Assembly: GCF_028356935.1 (NCBI RefSeq)
Contig: NZ_CP102798.1
Span: forward strand, 1,178,001 to 1,242,000
Direction of reading: 5' to 3'
From: Lysinibacillus sp. OF-1
GTDB taxonomy: Bacteria > Bacillota > Bacilli > Bacillales_A > Planococcaceae
DNA: 64,000 bases
The notes under the pieces: generated by a model
The model's input: the letters and a program-made list of their open reading frames with translations, nothing else
What the model was told of the DNA's origin: nothing
The model's database searches: none
Made by a program: the position numbers and the translations under genes
Shown: in pieces, positions 32,230 through 44,823 of the stretch
How the letters are laid out: every line of letters begins with the position of its first letter
Position numbering within the stretch: position 1 is the stretch's first letter

Positions 32230-34800
32230 ATGACAACATATACACCAATGATGCAACAGTATCTACAGGTAAAGGAAGACTACAAAGATGCCTTTTTATT
32301 TTTTAGATTAGGTGACTTTTATGAAATGTTTTTTGAGGATGCCATCAATGCCTCACAAATTTTAGAGATTACATTAACGAGCCGAGATGCAGGCGCAAAA
32401 GAGCGAATACCAATGTGTGGTGTGCCGCATCATTCGGCTAAAAATTATATTGAAACACTTGTGCAAAAGGGCTATAAAGTGGCGATTTGTGAACAAACAG
32501 AAGATCCAAAGCAAGCAAAAGGTGTGGTCAAACGTGAAGTGGTTCAGCTTATCACACCCGGAACCATTATGGAAGGTAAGGCGCTTGACGGTAAAACCAA
32601 CCACTTTATTGGGGCAGCAGAGCAATTAGATGACACGACATTTGGCTATGCCTATTTAGATTTATCGACAGGTGAAGCAGTGGCTTCTTCTATTGAAGGC
32701 GATGGAAAAGCCCTCTTAATGCAAATGCAGGCTTATGGTATTCGAGAGCTTATTGTAACGGATAGTTTACAGCTACTATTAGCAGAGCACGCCGTTCATG
32801 CTGGGATTGTGCTATCAGTTGAAGTGGATGAAATGCCTATGGACAAAGCAGCAAGCTATTTAGAAGCCGTACCCCAGCCATTACAAGTTGCCTGTCTTCG
32901 TTTGTTAGCGTATATCGATCAAACACAAATGCGCTCTTTATCGCATATTCAAGCTTTCACGTTTAATGAAATTAAAAATTATTTACGCATTGATTCTAGC
33001 TCCAAACGAAACTTAGAGTTGATTCAATCGATTCGTGGTGGAGACCAAAAAGGAACACTTTTATGGCTATTAGATGATACTGTGACAGCAATGGGTGGGC
33101 GAAAATTAAAACAATGGCTACATCAGCCGCTGGCTACTCGTACAGCGATTGAGGACAGGCTGGCGATTGTCACGGATTTATTGGAAGAATATTTTGTGCG
33201 CACTGAGCTACAAGCTTCCTTAAAACAAGTATATGATTTAGAGCGTTTGGCTGGTCGTGTTGCGTTTGGCAATGTAGGCGGACGTGATTTAGCCCAATTA
33301 CGTGATTCATTGCGTCAAGTGCCAGCTATTCAGCAGCAGCTGATGGGGGCAAATAAAGAGACGTTACAGCAATTAGGTGTAGCACTTGATACATGCACAG
33401 ATGTCGAGGCTTTATTAGCAATGGCGATCACTGATAATCCGCCTATTACCATTAAAGAAGGGGATGTCATCCGTGATGGCTACAATGAGCGCTTAGACGA
33501 ACTACGCTATGCTGCTCGCAACGGTAAAGATTGGATTGCCCAACTTGAACAAGAAGAGCGAATGAAAACAGGCATTAAAAATTTAAAAATAGGCTATAAT
33601 CGAATTTTTGGTTACTATATTGAAATTACAAAATCGAATATTCATTTAGCTGACTTAACACGCTATGAGCGCAAACAAACGTTGGCGAATGCAGAGCGCT
33701 ATATTACACACGAACTAAAAGAAAAAGAAGCATTAATTTTAAATGCAGAGGAAGAAAGCTTAACATTAGAGTACAATCTGTTTGTGGAAATTCGGGAGGC
33801 ATTAAAGGCATATATCCCACGTGTACAAGCACTTGCAGCAAGTATTAGTGAGCTAGATGTTTTACTAAGCTTTGCAAGTGTTTCAGAAAAATATCGTTTT
33901 ACAAAACCAGAATTTCATGGTGGACGTGCGCTCGAAATTATAGAGGGACGACATCCAGTTGTTGAAAAAATGTTAAATAAGCAAATGTATGTACCAAATG
34001 ATTGTGTGCTAGAAGAGCAGCATAATATGATGCTTATTACAGGGCCGAATATGTCTGGTAAAAGTACTTATATGCGCCAAGTAGCCTTAATTGTTGTTAT
34101 GGCGCAAATGGGCTGTTATGTACCTGCTGAAAAGGCGAGACTGCCTATTACCGATCAAATTTTTACGCGCATTGGAGCGGCTGATGATTTAGCAGCAGGA
34201 CAATCCACATTTATGGTAGAAATGCTTGAATCACAACATGCTATTATGCATGCAACAAAAAATAGCTTGATGCTATTTGATGAAATCGGACGTGGCACAT
34301 CGACTTATGACGGCATGAGTTTGGCACAATCGATGATGGAATATATTCATGATAAAATCGGTGCAAATACGTTGTTTTCTACGCATTATCATGAATTAAC
34401 GGCACTGGAAAAGGATTTACCTCGCTTACAAAATGTCCATGTATCGGCTACGGAAAAAAATGGAACGGTTGTGTTCTTGCATAAGGTGAAAAAAGGAGCC
34501 GCTGATAAATCCTATGGTATTCATGTAGCACAGCTCGCACAATTGCCAGAAGAAATTTTAGCGAGAGCGCGTGTTTTACTGGAGAATTTTGAGGCTGGGA
34601 AAGAAGTAGTTGCTGAAACACAAGTAATGGCTGAACAACCCGTGCAAATGTCTTTGTTTGCAGAGGAAGAGCCGATTTCACCAGCCGAGGCAGAGGTGCT
34701 AAAAAAATTAGAAAAAGTCAATATTTTAGGCACTTCACCTATGCAGGCAATGAATATTTTATATGAGCTACAGCAAGAGCTAATCAACGTAAAAAAATAG
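32230..34800 (+). CDS. mutS: DNA mismatch repair protein MutS
   Basis: Recognises mismatches and recruits MutL. 856 residues, normal for MutS1. N-terminal mismatch-binding domain with FFRLGDFYEMFFEDA (Phe-x-Glu mismatch wedge region); connector, lever (GGRKLKQWLHQPL) and clamp domains; ATPase with Walker A TGPNMSGKSTYMRQ (~residue 604), DEIGRGTSTYDG Walker B/signature and TLFSTHYHELT. The tail includes QPVQMSLFA, the QMSLF-type sliding-clamp (DnaN) binding motif. GAGG lies 12 bases before ATG 32230. Followed by mutL after 19 bp. Confidence 0.98.
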   Translation: MTTYTPMMQQYLQVKEDYKDAFLFFRLGDFYEMFFEDAINASQILEITLTSRDAGAKERIPMCGVPHHSAKNYIETLVQKGYKVAICEQTEDPKQAKGVVKREVVQLITPGTIMEGKALDGKTNHFIGAAEQLDDTTFGYAYLDLSTGEAVASSIEGDGKALLMQMQAYGIRELIVTDSLQLLLAEHAVHAGIVLSVEVDEMPMDKAASYLEAVPQPLQVACLRLLAYIDQTQMRSLSHIQAFTFNEIKNYLRIDSSSKRNLELIQSIRGGDQKGTLLWLLDDTVTAMGGRKLKQWLHQPLATRTAIEDRLAIVTDLLEEYFVRTELQASLKQVYDLERLAGRVAFGNVGGRDLAQLRDSLRQVPAIQQQLMGANKETLQQLGVALDTCTDVEALLAMAITDNPPITIKEGDVIRDGYNERLDELRYAARNGKDWIAQLEQEERMKTGIKNLKIGYNRIFGYYIEITKSNIHLADLTRYERKQTLANAERYITHELKEKEALILNAEEESLTLEYNLFVEIREALKAYIPRVQALAASISELDVLLSFASVSEKYRFTKPEFHGGRALEIIEGRHPVVEKMLNKQMYVPNDCVLEEQHNMMLITGPNMSGKSTYMRQVALIVVMAQMGCYVPAEKARLPITDQIFTRIGAADDLAAGQSTFMVEMLESQHAIMHATKNSLMLFDEIGRGTSTYDGMSLAQSMMEYIHDKIGANTLFSTHYHELTALEKDLPRLQNVHVSATEKNGTVVFLHKVKKGAADKSYGIHVAQLAQLPEEILARARVLLENFEAGKEVVAETQVMAEQPVQMSLFAEEEPISPAEAEVLKKLEKVNILGTSPMQAMNILYELQQELINVKK

Positions 34801-34819
34801 ATAAAGGAGTGATACGTTA

Positions 34820-38195
<3,376 letters not shown>

Positions 38196-38213
38196 CTATT
38201 GGGGGAGAAAGGT

Positions 38214-39860
38214 ATGTTTTCATTTGAGCATCGTCCAAAAATTTTATATTATCTAGAGCACTATAGCTTTGACGTATTAGTCATTGGTGGTGGTATTACA
38301 GGTGCAGGAATTGCATTAGATGCCGCATCAAGAGGCCTTTCTGTCGCATTAATTGACATGCAGGATTTTTCAGCTGGTACGTCGAGCCGTTCAACCAAGC
38401 TGATTCATGGTGGCCTACGTTATTTAAAGCAATTTGATGTGGGTGTCGTAGCGGAAGTGGGGCGTGAACGTGAAATCGTTTATGATAATGCGGTTCATGT
38501 CACAACGCCTGAAAAAATGCTATTACCTTTATATAAGAAGGGCTCACTTAGTCCGTTTACAACATCTATAGCATTAAAGGTTTATGACCGCTTGGCGGGT
38601 GTCAAAAAACATGAACGTAGAACAATGTTAAACGTCCAAGAAACCCTAGCATTAGAACCTTTACTTAATGAAGATGGACTTGTGGGTGGAGGGTATTATG
38701 TTGAATATCGTACGGATGATGCACGTCTGACGATTGAAGTATTGAAAAAGGCTGCAGAATATGGAGCATTGTGTCTCAATTATGCAGAGATGACGGAATT
38801 TATCTACAAAAAGAAAAAGCTTGTTGGCATTAAAGTGAAGGATCATGTTACGGGAACAATACTCGATGTACATGCAGCACAAATTGTCAATGCTACAGGC
38901 CCTTGGGTAGATGACGTACGACACAAGGATAAAGTAACAGATAACAAGCAATTACGTCTGACAAAAGGCGTTCATATTGTCCTCAACCAAAAGGATTTTC
39001 CACTGAAGCAAGCTGTTTATTTTGATATTCCTGATGGGCGTATGGCTTTTGCAATTCCGCGAGATGACAAAACCTATATAGGGACAACGGATACAGTCTT
39101 TGAGGGAAATCTTGTACACCCTGTTGCTACACAGCAAGATGTAGATTATTTAATTGAGGCTGCTAAAAAAGTCTTTCCAACTGCTACTATTACAAGAGAA
39201 ACGATTGAATCATCCTGGGCAGGAGTACGCCCGCTCATTTATGAAAAAGGAAAGGACCCTTCTGAAATTTCAAGGAAAGATGAAATATGGACAGCGCCAA
39301 GTGGTTTAATGACAATCGCTGGCGGTAAGCTCACAGGCTATCGTCAAATGGCTGAAACAATTGTCGATAAAATTGTAAAAGCTCGTCGCTATAAGCATGC
39401 AAGTGCTTGTTTAACACGTGAGCTCTCACTGTCTGGTGCAAAAGGAATCAACGCGATTAATTTCCCTGACTATATGGCTTATAAAGCACGAGAAGGTGTA
39501 CAATACGGCTTAAATTATGATGAAGCCAAACAGCTTGTACAAAAGTATGGCACAAATGTAGATGGATTATTTAATCGTGTTAAATTTTTACATGAACATG
39601 GCAGTACAATGCCTCTAGCTTTACACGCTATGCTACTGTATGGCATGGAAGAGGAAATGGTCTATACACCGAGCGACTTCTTTATTCGTCGTACAGGCTT
39701 GCTTTACTTCGATATTGAGGCTGTCAAGCTTTATAAGCAGCAAGTAATTCAAGTGATGCAACAACACTTGAATTATACGGAGGAACAAAAACACAAGTAT
39801 ATGGCTGAATTAGAGCAAGCCATTAAGGATGCAACAAATTTTGTGAAAAAAGGGGAGTAA
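38214..39860 (+). CDS. glpD: Glycerol-3-phosphate dehydrogenase (FAD, aerobic type)
   Basis: Membrane-associated flavoenzyme oxidising glycerol 3-phosphate to dihydroxyacetone phosphate and passing electrons to menaquinone. 548 residues. FAD-binding motif LVIGGGITGAGIALDAASRG, then SAGTSSRSTKLIHGGLRYL, ATGPWVDDVR, SSWAGVRPLIYE and AGGKLTGYRQMAE; C-terminal helical domain. ATG 38214 is preferred with SD GGGGGAG six bases away; TTG 38199 precedes the SD. Forms a glycerol-use unit with glpK and the lipase-like gene three bases downstream. Confidence 0.95.
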   Translation: MFSFEHRPKILYYLEHYSFDVLVIGGGITGAGIALDAASRGLSVALIDMQDFSAGTSSRSTKLIHGGLRYLKQFDVGVVAEVGREREIVYDNAVHVTTPEKMLLPLYKKGSLSPFTTSIALKVYDRLAGVKKHERRTMLNVQETLALEPLLNEDGLVGGGYYVEYRTDDARLTIEVLKKAAEYGALCLNYAEMTEFIYKKKKLVGIKVKDHVTGTILDVHAAQIVNATGPWVDDVRHKDKVTDNKQLRLTKGVHIVLNQKDFPLKQAVYFDIPDGRMAFAIPRDDKTYIGTTDTVFEGNLVHPVATQQDVDYLIEAAKKVFPTATITRETIESSWAGVRPLIYEKGKDPSEISRKDEIWTAPSGLMTIAGGKLTGYRQMAETIVDKIVKARRYKHASACLTRELSLSGAKGINAINFPDYMAYKAREGVQYGLNYDEAKQLVQKYGTNVDGLFNRVKFLHEHGSTMPLALHAMLLYGMEEEMVYTPSDFFIRRTGLLYFDIEAVKLYKQQVIQVMQQHLNYTEEQKHKYMAELEQAIKDATNFVKKGE

Positions 39861-39863
39861 GGG

Positions 39864-40781
39864 ATGGAGCGTTATATTCAAATGTCGGATGGACATTTTG
39901 TCTTTACTCGAACATTGGAGCCCACAACGCCATGTATTGGTCATATTCACATTTTGCATGGTATGGCAGAGCACAGTGGTCGCTATTTAACATTTGCTAA
40001 AACACTCAATGCGGCAGGCTATGCTGTGACGATGCACGATCATCGTGGTCATGGTGAAACGGCGGCCTATAATGGCACGTTAGGTTTTTTTGCTGAAAAG
40101 AACGGCTTTGAGCGTGTGGTAGAAGATGCCCATGAAGTGGTCACGCAATTACATGCACCTTATGCAAATGTACCATTCATTATTTTTGGTCATAGTATGG
40201 GGTCATTCATTACTAGACGATATATTCAACTGTATGGTGAACAAGTAGACAATGTTATTCTCTGTGGTACGGGAAATGTGACAGCCCTGCATACTGTTGG
40301 AAATATCGTAGCCAAGGTATTAGCTAAGGGGCTAGGGAAAGAAACTGAAAGTAAGCTGCTAAATCAATTGAGTTTTGGTAGCTTTAATAAACAGTTTCCA
40401 AATCCAAAGACGGCCTATGACTGGCTATGTTCTGTCCAACAAGAGGTGCAGAAGTATATAGATGACCCATATTGTGGCTTTATTCCAACCAATCAATTTT
40501 TTGTCGATTTAACAACGGGCTTTGCAACACTTAATCGTAAAAAAGAATTAGCAAAAATAAGAAAAAATCTTCCTATTCTCTTGATAAGCGGAAGTAAAGA
40601 CCCGGTTGGCGAACAGGGGCTGGGCGTTTACACAGTTGCTGAACAATTGGCAACAGTAGGAGTAAAAGATGTAACGGTTTATTTATTTGAGGACAAACGG
40701 CATGAAATTTTAAATGAAGACAACCAAGAAGCGGTCTTTCAAGTATTATTACGGTGGTTAGAAAAATATGATAGAAACTAA
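39864..40781 (+). CDS. Alpha/beta hydrolase, monoacylglycerol lipase / lysophospholipase-like
   Basis: Serine hydrolase of 305 residues in the S33/monoglyceride-lipase group. Oxyanion-side motif [22 protein letters not shown], nucleophile elbow FGHSMGSF (Ser), probable acid in ISGSKDPVG and catalytic His in DKRHEIL. No signal peptide, so likely cytoplasmic. Starts three bases after glpD and overlaps miaA by 14 bases. Its neighbours suggest it releases glycerol or glycerol phosphate from lipid precursors to feed glpKD (inference). Confidence 0.85.
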   Translation: MERYIQMSDGHFVFTRTLEPTTPCIGHIHILHGMAEHSGRYLTFAKTLNAAGYAVTMHDHRGHGETAAYNGTLGFFAEKNGFERVVEDAHEVVTQLHAPYANVPFIIFGHSMGSFITRRYIQLYGEQVDNVILCGTGNVTALHTVGNIVAKVLAKGLGKETESKLLNQLSFGSFNKQFPNPKTAYDWLCSVQQEVQKYIDDPYCGFIPTNQFFVDLTTGFATLNRKKELAKIRKNLPILLISGSKDPVGEQGLGVYTVAEQLATVGVKDVTVYLFEDKRHEILNEDNQEAVFQVLLRWLEKYDRN

Positions 40782-41670
40782 ATTACAGCAGGCAGAGGTC
40801 GTAGCGATTGTAGGACCAACTGCCTCTGGTAAAACAGCTTTAAGCATTGAACTGGCGAAAAAATATAACGGTGAAGTCATTAATGGCGACTCCATGCAAA
40901 TTTATAAAGGACTCGATATTGGGACTGCTAAAATTAAGGAAGAAGAGATGGAGGGCGTACCACACCATCTACTCAGTTTTTTAGAGCCGACAGAATCTTT
41001 TTCAGTAGCGGATTATCAAAAATTAGTCCGAGCAAAAATTGCAGAAATCCAATCTCGACAAAAATTACCCATTATAGTAGGTGGCTCAGGCTTATATGTA
41101 CAAGCGGTCCTCTATGATTTCCAATTTACTGATGAGAAAGTTGATGAGGAAGCACGAAAAGCCTACTATGATGAATTAGCAAAGCTTGGCCCTGAGGCAA
41201 TGCATGATAAATTAAAACAACTAGACCCTCAAACAGCGGAGACGATTCATCCAAACAATACGCGTCGTGTCATTCGTGCATTAGAAATGCTGGAATTAAG
41301 CGGTGTATCCAAAGCAGCTGAAGCACAAAACCGAGGGGAAGTACCTCTTTATAAGCATGTCATTTTGGGGTTAGGTCAAAATATGACCCGTGAAGTGCTT
41401 TATGACCGCATTAACCGTCGTGTTGATTTAATGATGGACAATGGCCTTTTAGAAGAAGTCAAAGGTTTATGGCAGCAAAATATTCGAAATGTGCAGTCCA
41501 TACAAGCAATTGGCTATAAGGAATTGTATGATTATTTGGATGGCAAATGTACCCTCGAAGAAGCTATTGATAGCTTAAAACAAAATTCACGCCGCTATGC
41601 AAAAAGACAACTTACCTATTTTCGCAATAAAATGGATGTCCATTTTATTACGACGGATGAACAATTATAA
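40768..41670 (+). CDS. miaA: tRNA dimethylallyltransferase MiaA
   Basis: Transfers a dimethylallyl group to A37 of tRNAs reading UNN codons, the step before MiaB. 300 residues. Walker [21 protein letters not shown] (DMAPP/ATP site), then [47 protein letters not shown] and the C-terminal [12 protein letters not shown] and [17 protein letters not shown] 40768 lies inside the lipase gene. hfq follows after about 100 bp with its own promoter candidate. Confidence 0.97.
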   Translation: MIETKLQQAEVVAIVGPTASGKTALSIELAKKYNGEVINGDSMQIYKGLDIGTAKIKEEEMEGVPHHLLSFLEPTESFSVADYQKLVRAKIAEIQSRQKLPIIVGGSGLYVQAVLYDFQFTDEKVDEEARKAYYDELAKLGPEAMHDKLKQLDPQTAETIHPNNTRRVIRALEMLELSGVSKAAEAQNRGEVPLYKHVILGLGQNMTREVLYDRINRRVDLMMDNGLLEEVKGLWQQNIRNVQSIQAIGYKELYDYLDGKCTLEEAIDSLKQNSRRYAKRQLTYFRNKMDVHFITTDEQL

Positions 41671-41700
41671 TAATTAAGAAAAATTTCTAAAAATTACTAA

Positions 41701-41728
41701 TTGATAAATTGGTAGAACATGCTACTAT
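41701..41728 (+). promoter_or_regulatory. Candidate hfq promoter
   Basis: TTGATA (41701-41706), 16-bp spacer, TGC-TACTAT (-10 at 41723-41728 with extended TG), about 40 bp before hfq. Confidence 0.5.
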
Positions 41729-41767
41729 AGGAGTGAAGAGGTAGAAAGTTAGTGGGGAGGCTATTTG

Positions 41768-41998
41768 ATGAAATCAATCAACTTGCAAGATACGTTCTTG
41801 AACCAACTACGTAAAAACAGTGTTTTTGTAACTGTATTTCTGTTAAATGGATTTCAGTTAAAAGGGACTGTGAAATCATATGACAATTTTACAGTTTTAT
41901 TAATGGATGCTGAAAATAAGCAGCACCTAATCTACAAGCACGCCATTTCTACATTCGTTCCAGCAAAACAAATAGAGTTTTTAGAGACAGAAGGATAA
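41768..41998 (+). CDS. hfq: RNA-binding protein Hfq
   Basis: Sm-like hexameric RNA chaperone of 76 residues. Sm1 motif [23 protein letters not shown] and Sm2 motif [15 protein letters not shown] (YKHAI) are intact. ATG 41768 with SD GGGAGG seven bases away is chosen over TTG 41765. Follows miaA as in Bacillus; hflX, which often comes next, is absent here. Terminator follows immediately. Confidence 0.97.
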   Translation: MKSINLQDTFLNQLRKNSVFVTVFLLNGFQLKGTVKSYDNFTVLLMDAENKQHLIYKHAISTFVPAKQIEFLETEG

Positions 41999-42007
41999 AA
42001 AATTGTT

Positions 42008-42043
42008 AAACAGCTTGTGTTCACCACACTGGCTGTTTTTTTT
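42008..42043 (+). terminator. Rho-independent terminator of hfq
   Basis: Stem AAACAGC...GCTGTTT with inner pairing GTG/CAC and a run of eight T. Confidence 0.85.
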
Positions 42044-42094
42044 GTTACAAGCTATAATGTAAGTGGAATTTGAAATTTTGGAGGAAAAAAGTTC

Positions 42095-42397
42095 ATGAAA
42101 TCAATGGAAACAACACAATTACTAGAACGATTAGATGCAAATGAGGACCTATATATTATTGATGTACGTGAAGAGGATGAAGTAGCACACGGCATGATTC
42201 CTGGTGCCAAGCACATTGCCCTTGGGACAATCCCGGAACGTTTAGAGGAATTAGACGTAGAAAAGCCATATATTGTTGTTTGTAAGGCTGGTGCTCGTTC
42301 TGCTAATGCATGTGCTTATTTAGAAGCGCAAGGATTTGATGTAACAAATCTTGAAGGCGGCATGCTAGCTTACGATGGAGAATTAGAATTTAAATAA
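42095..42397 (+). CDS. Rhodanese-like sulfurtransferase
   Basis: Single rhodanese domain, 100 residues, cytoplasmic. Conserved YIIDVREEDEVAHGMIPGAKHI at the N-terminus and the active-site loop VVCKAGARSANACAYL with the persulfide Cys. Likely moves sulfane sulfur or detoxifies; the specific partner is unknown. SD GGAGG lies ten bases before ATG 42095. Stands alone between the hfq terminator and repeat copy 2. Confidence 0.92.
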   Translation: MKSMETTQLLERLDANEDLYIIDVREEDEVAHGMIPGAKHIALGTIPERLEELDVEKPYIVVCKAGARSANACAYLEAQGFDVTNLEGGMLAYDGELEFK

Positions 42398-42407
42398 ATG
42401 ACATAAT

Positions 42408-42936
42408 GAAAAATAAAACCATCCATAGCATTTTTGTGAAGGGTGAAAATGGATTTCCGTTGCAGGCTACTTGCTTTCCTGGTAGCGAGCGCCGAGCCGC
42501 TTCCTCTGCTACCGCTCCGTTTAGAGGCTCGCCTGTCTCACTATCCCACGGGAGTCAAGTAGCCTTCCATTCCAATGCATAAAAATGGTACCTTTTTAGC
42601 AAAGGTGTTCACTACTCTTTATGGAGGGGTGTTGTTACTTACCACTTCTTCACATTGAAAATAAAGGGCTATCCTTTCTCTCATCAGACAAATAATGGGC
42701 TATTTTGTTCACTACGGTTCGTATGAAAGAGAAGGAAAAGCCACTTTTACATATGGTTGATTGGAGTGGAGCCAGTGTCACTCCTAGGGGATTTAGCGTC
42801 ACAGAGGGGACCTTGGAGCGAACGCAGTGAGTGAAGCGGCTCATCATCGGACGCCCCCTGAAAGGACGCTGGTGGAACGGAAATCAACCTCTCGCTTTTC
42901 AAAGTGGCTGTTTCTATCATTGACATCACCTTTTTT
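42408..42936 (-). repeat. Intergenic repeat element, copy 2 (~530 bp, inverted)
   Basis: Same family as copies 1 and 3 but on the opposite strand, filling the gap between the rhodanese and the minus-strand gene at 42943. Reads GGATTTCCGTTGCAGGCTAC... from 42452 (one module, to about CCATTCCAATGCAT at 42580) and ...AACGGAAATCAACC near 42888 (second module, from ATGGTTGATTGGAGTGGAG at ~42755), with a ~170-bp middle. It is the longest copy, both modules being complete. ORFs inside it (60-69 codons) are by-products of the repeat. Confidence 0.85.
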
Positions 42937-42942
42937 ATATAC

Positions 42943-43338
42943 TTATTTTCGGAGTGTGTTCATGATGAGGCTGAAATTTTTTTCAAAGTTAATATACGGA
43001 TTCACATTTTTTTGCCCACGAACCTTTAAAGCATAACTGGAAAAATTTAAACCAGCACCATATATTTGTAAAGTACCATTCGCAAGATCCCCCTTTTGAA
43101 GAAGTTCAAGACCATCTTTTAAGAAATTTTCACTCTCATCGAAGTGACATTCCGTCATGTATTTATCCCCGCTATAATATAACTTCAAATTTTCGATGAT
43201 TATATTCGCTGTTTCGTTACTTATACTAGCATCGACATTCATTAATAACTGATTGATTGGTTTCACTAACTGAGCGTAGTGACTATCATAATTTTCACAA
43301 GTCTCCGCAATAGCATTTCTCAATTCTCTTGCATTCAT
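42943..43338 (-). CDS. Hypothetical protein, 131 aa
   Basis: Not recognised. Predicted soluble, mostly helical protein starting NARELRNAIAETCENYDSHY, with a helix-rich middle (NETANIIIENLKLYY) and YMTECHFDESENFLKDGLEL; no membrane helix or known catalytic motif. It is credible as a gene because a perfect SD (GAGGAGG) sits about eight bases before ATG 43338 and the frame fills the gap exactly. Its stop lies only a few bases from repeat copy 2, suggesting the repeat inserted just downstream. Only minus-strand gene in this accessory stretch besides the TRIC gene. Confidence 0.72.
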   Translation of the reverse strand: MNARELRNAIAETCENYDSHYAQLVKPINQLLMNVDASISNETANIIIENLKLYYSGDKYMTECHFDESENFLKDGLELLQKGDLANGTLQIYGAGLNFSSYALKVRGQKNVNPYINFEKNFSLIMNTLRK

Positions 43339-43489
43339 CCTAACTCCTCCTCAAAGAAAATTTATGACTTACCTTATATTGTACATACTCATAATAGTAT
43401 GAAGGGATTAGTGACCCCTTTCTTTATAAAACTTACTCTTTAATTTTCAGAAATATGTTACAATTATGTAGGTGAAGGAGGGATTTTGT

Positions 43490-43531
43490 ATGTTTTGTTC
43501 AATAGCACCCCCAACAATGTCTTTACAGTAG
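43490..43531 (+). CDS. Possible 13-residue leader peptide
   Basis: ATG TTT TGT ... CAG TAG, encoding MFCSIAPPTMSLQ, with a very strong SD (GAAGGAGGG, 43474-43482) seven bases upstream. The stop codon lies inside a perfect 17-bp palindrome. It precedes the EamA transporter by about 95 bp. May be a regulatory leader, or the remnant 5' end of a lost gene. Confidence 0.4.
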   Translation: MFCSIAPPTMSLQ

Positions 43532-43587
43532 AATCTACTGTTTAGGCATACAATAACAGTTTGCTCATTTTCAATAGATTCTACTGT
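43525..43587. promoter_or_regulatory. Two operator-like palindromes ahead of the EamA gene
   Basis: ACAGTAGA-A-TCTACTGT (43525-43541, perfect 8-bp arms) and a second, 15/17 related copy in inverted reading at 43571-43587 (…ATAGATTCTACTGT). Spacing about 46 bp. Likely a dimeric repressor or activator site; regulator unknown. Confidence 0.55.
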
Positions 43588-43626
43588 ATAGGTTAATACT
43601 TTATACGTAGAAAGTAGGTATTTGTA

Positions 43627-44481
43627 ATGAGCGGAAAATTAGCATTTGTATTATCCATGATTATTTTTGGAGCAGTTGGTGTTTTTGCCAAGTATATTCC
43701 GTTATCTTCAAGTGAAATCGCTTTTTGGATGAGTTTAATAGGTGCTTGTTTTTTAGTAGTGATTTTTATTTATAAAAAGAAAAGTTTTTCGAAATTAGAG
43801 ATTATAAAAAATAAGTGGAAATTAATACTTTCTAGTATCGCCTTGTGTGGGAACTGGATTTTTTTATTTCAGGCTTATAAAGCAACAACGATTGCCAATG
43901 CTGCATTGAGTTATTATTTTGCACCAGTACTCGTTATCTGTTTATCTCCAATTATTTTAAAAGAGAAGCTAGTTGGCAGAAAAATAATGTATGTCTGTGT
44001 GGCCCTTATCGGACTATATTTGATTGTCCAAAGTCAAGGCACTGGGGACAGTGAGCATTTTATAGGCATTGTCTACGGTCTTATCGCGGCATGCTTTTAC
44101 ACAGCGCTAACATTGACAAATAAATTTATATGTGGCTTAAAGGAACCAGAAAATACAATGATTCAACTTTCTTTAGCAGCATTTTTCCTTAGCTTCTATC
44201 TACTTGGAACTACAGGATTTCAGGTCATGAAAATCAGTTTTGAATCAGTCCTATTCTTAATTACATTAGGCCTTGTCCATGCAGGGGTTGGATTTTTATT
44301 GTTCTTTTTAGGCATGTCACAGTTAAAAGGACAAAGTATAGCCATTCTTAGCTATATTGATCCACTGACATCATTAGTAATTTCCACGATGATTATAGGA
44401 GAAAAAATGGCGCTTCTACAAATAATAGGAGCGGTCCTATTATTAGGCTCAACATTGCTAAGCGAAATAGAAAAAGAATAG
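43627..44481 (+). CDS. EamA/DMT-family transporter
   Basis: Inner-membrane protein of 284 residues with ten predicted helices in two EamA repeats (first begins KLAFVLSMIIFGAVGVFAKYI, second GIVYGLIAACFYTALTLTN). Motifs SYYFAPVLVICLSPIILKEKL and SYIDPLTSLVISTMIIGEKM are the paired Pro/Glu-containing segments of the family. Probably exports an amino acid or metabolite; substrate unknown. SD is weak (GTAGG). Its upstream region has a leader ORF and two palindromes, so expression is likely controlled. Confidence 0.88.
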   Translation: MSGKLAFVLSMIIFGAVGVFAKYIPLSSSEIAFWMSLIGACFLVVIFIYKKKSFSKLEIIKNKWKLILSSIALCGNWIFLFQAYKATTIANAALSYYFAPVLVICLSPIILKEKLVGRKIMYVCVALIGLYLIVQSQGTGDSEHFIGIVYGLIAACFYTALTLTNKFICGLKEPENTMIQLSLAAFFLSFYLLGTTGFQVMKISFESVLFLITLGLVHAGVGFLLFFLGMSQLKGQSIAILSYIDPLTSLVISTMIIGEKMALLQIIGAVLLLGSTLLSEIEKE

Positions 44482-44518
44482 GTAACCGAAGAAATGGTAC
44501 AAGGCGAGTATTCTAATA

Positions 44519-44547
44519 TTGACAGAAAAAATACGCTGTCGTAGATT
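44519..44547 (+). promoter_or_regulatory. Candidate promoter of the cobalamin riboswitch
   Basis: Perfect -35 TTGACA (44519-44524) with a 17-bp spacer to TAGATT (44542-44547); an alternative TATAAA lies at 44547. Confidence 0.45.
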
Positions 44548-44564
44548 ATAAATAGTTTAATAAA

Positions 44565-44740
44565 AGCATTAGGTGCCCAATAGGGAGAATAGGGAATAAA
44601 GTGAAAAACTTTAGCGGACCCGCCACTGTATAAGGGAGTGTCATCGTAAATGCCACTAGCGAATCGCTGGGAAGGCACGATGATATGTTGAGCTTGAGCC
44701 AGGAGACCTGCCTACTTGCTTCGGAAGTATATAGATGATG
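44565..44740 (+). ncRNA. Cobalamin riboswitch
   Basis: Conserved cobalamin aptamer elements in order: AGGTGCCC with AATAGGGA, AGCGGACCCGCCACTGT, GCCACT...GGGAAGGC and the B12-box GAGCCAGGAGACCTGCC (~44695-44711). Located directly ahead of a perfect intrinsic terminator and cobT, so B12 binding likely ends transcription before cobT. Exact ends are approximate. Confidence 0.95.
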
Positions 44741-44742
44741 GA

Positions 44743-44790
44743 AAAGTCTGTAGTTTATTTGTCATGACAATAAACTACAGACTTTTTATT
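44743..44790 (+). terminator. Riboswitch expression-platform terminator
   Basis: Perfect 17-bp stem AAAGTCTGTAGTTTATT / AATAAACTACAGACTTT, nine-base loop, followed by TTATTTT. Forms the off state of the cobalamin riboswitch. Confidence 0.9.
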
Positions 44791-44823
44791 TTGTCTTCAT
44801 GTAGAACGAGAGGAGAAACAATA

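Noticed and set aside
42650-43036. Three ORFs of 60-69 codons on both strands
   Set aside because: All derive from repeat copy 2 and overlap each other; no SD with conserved frame.
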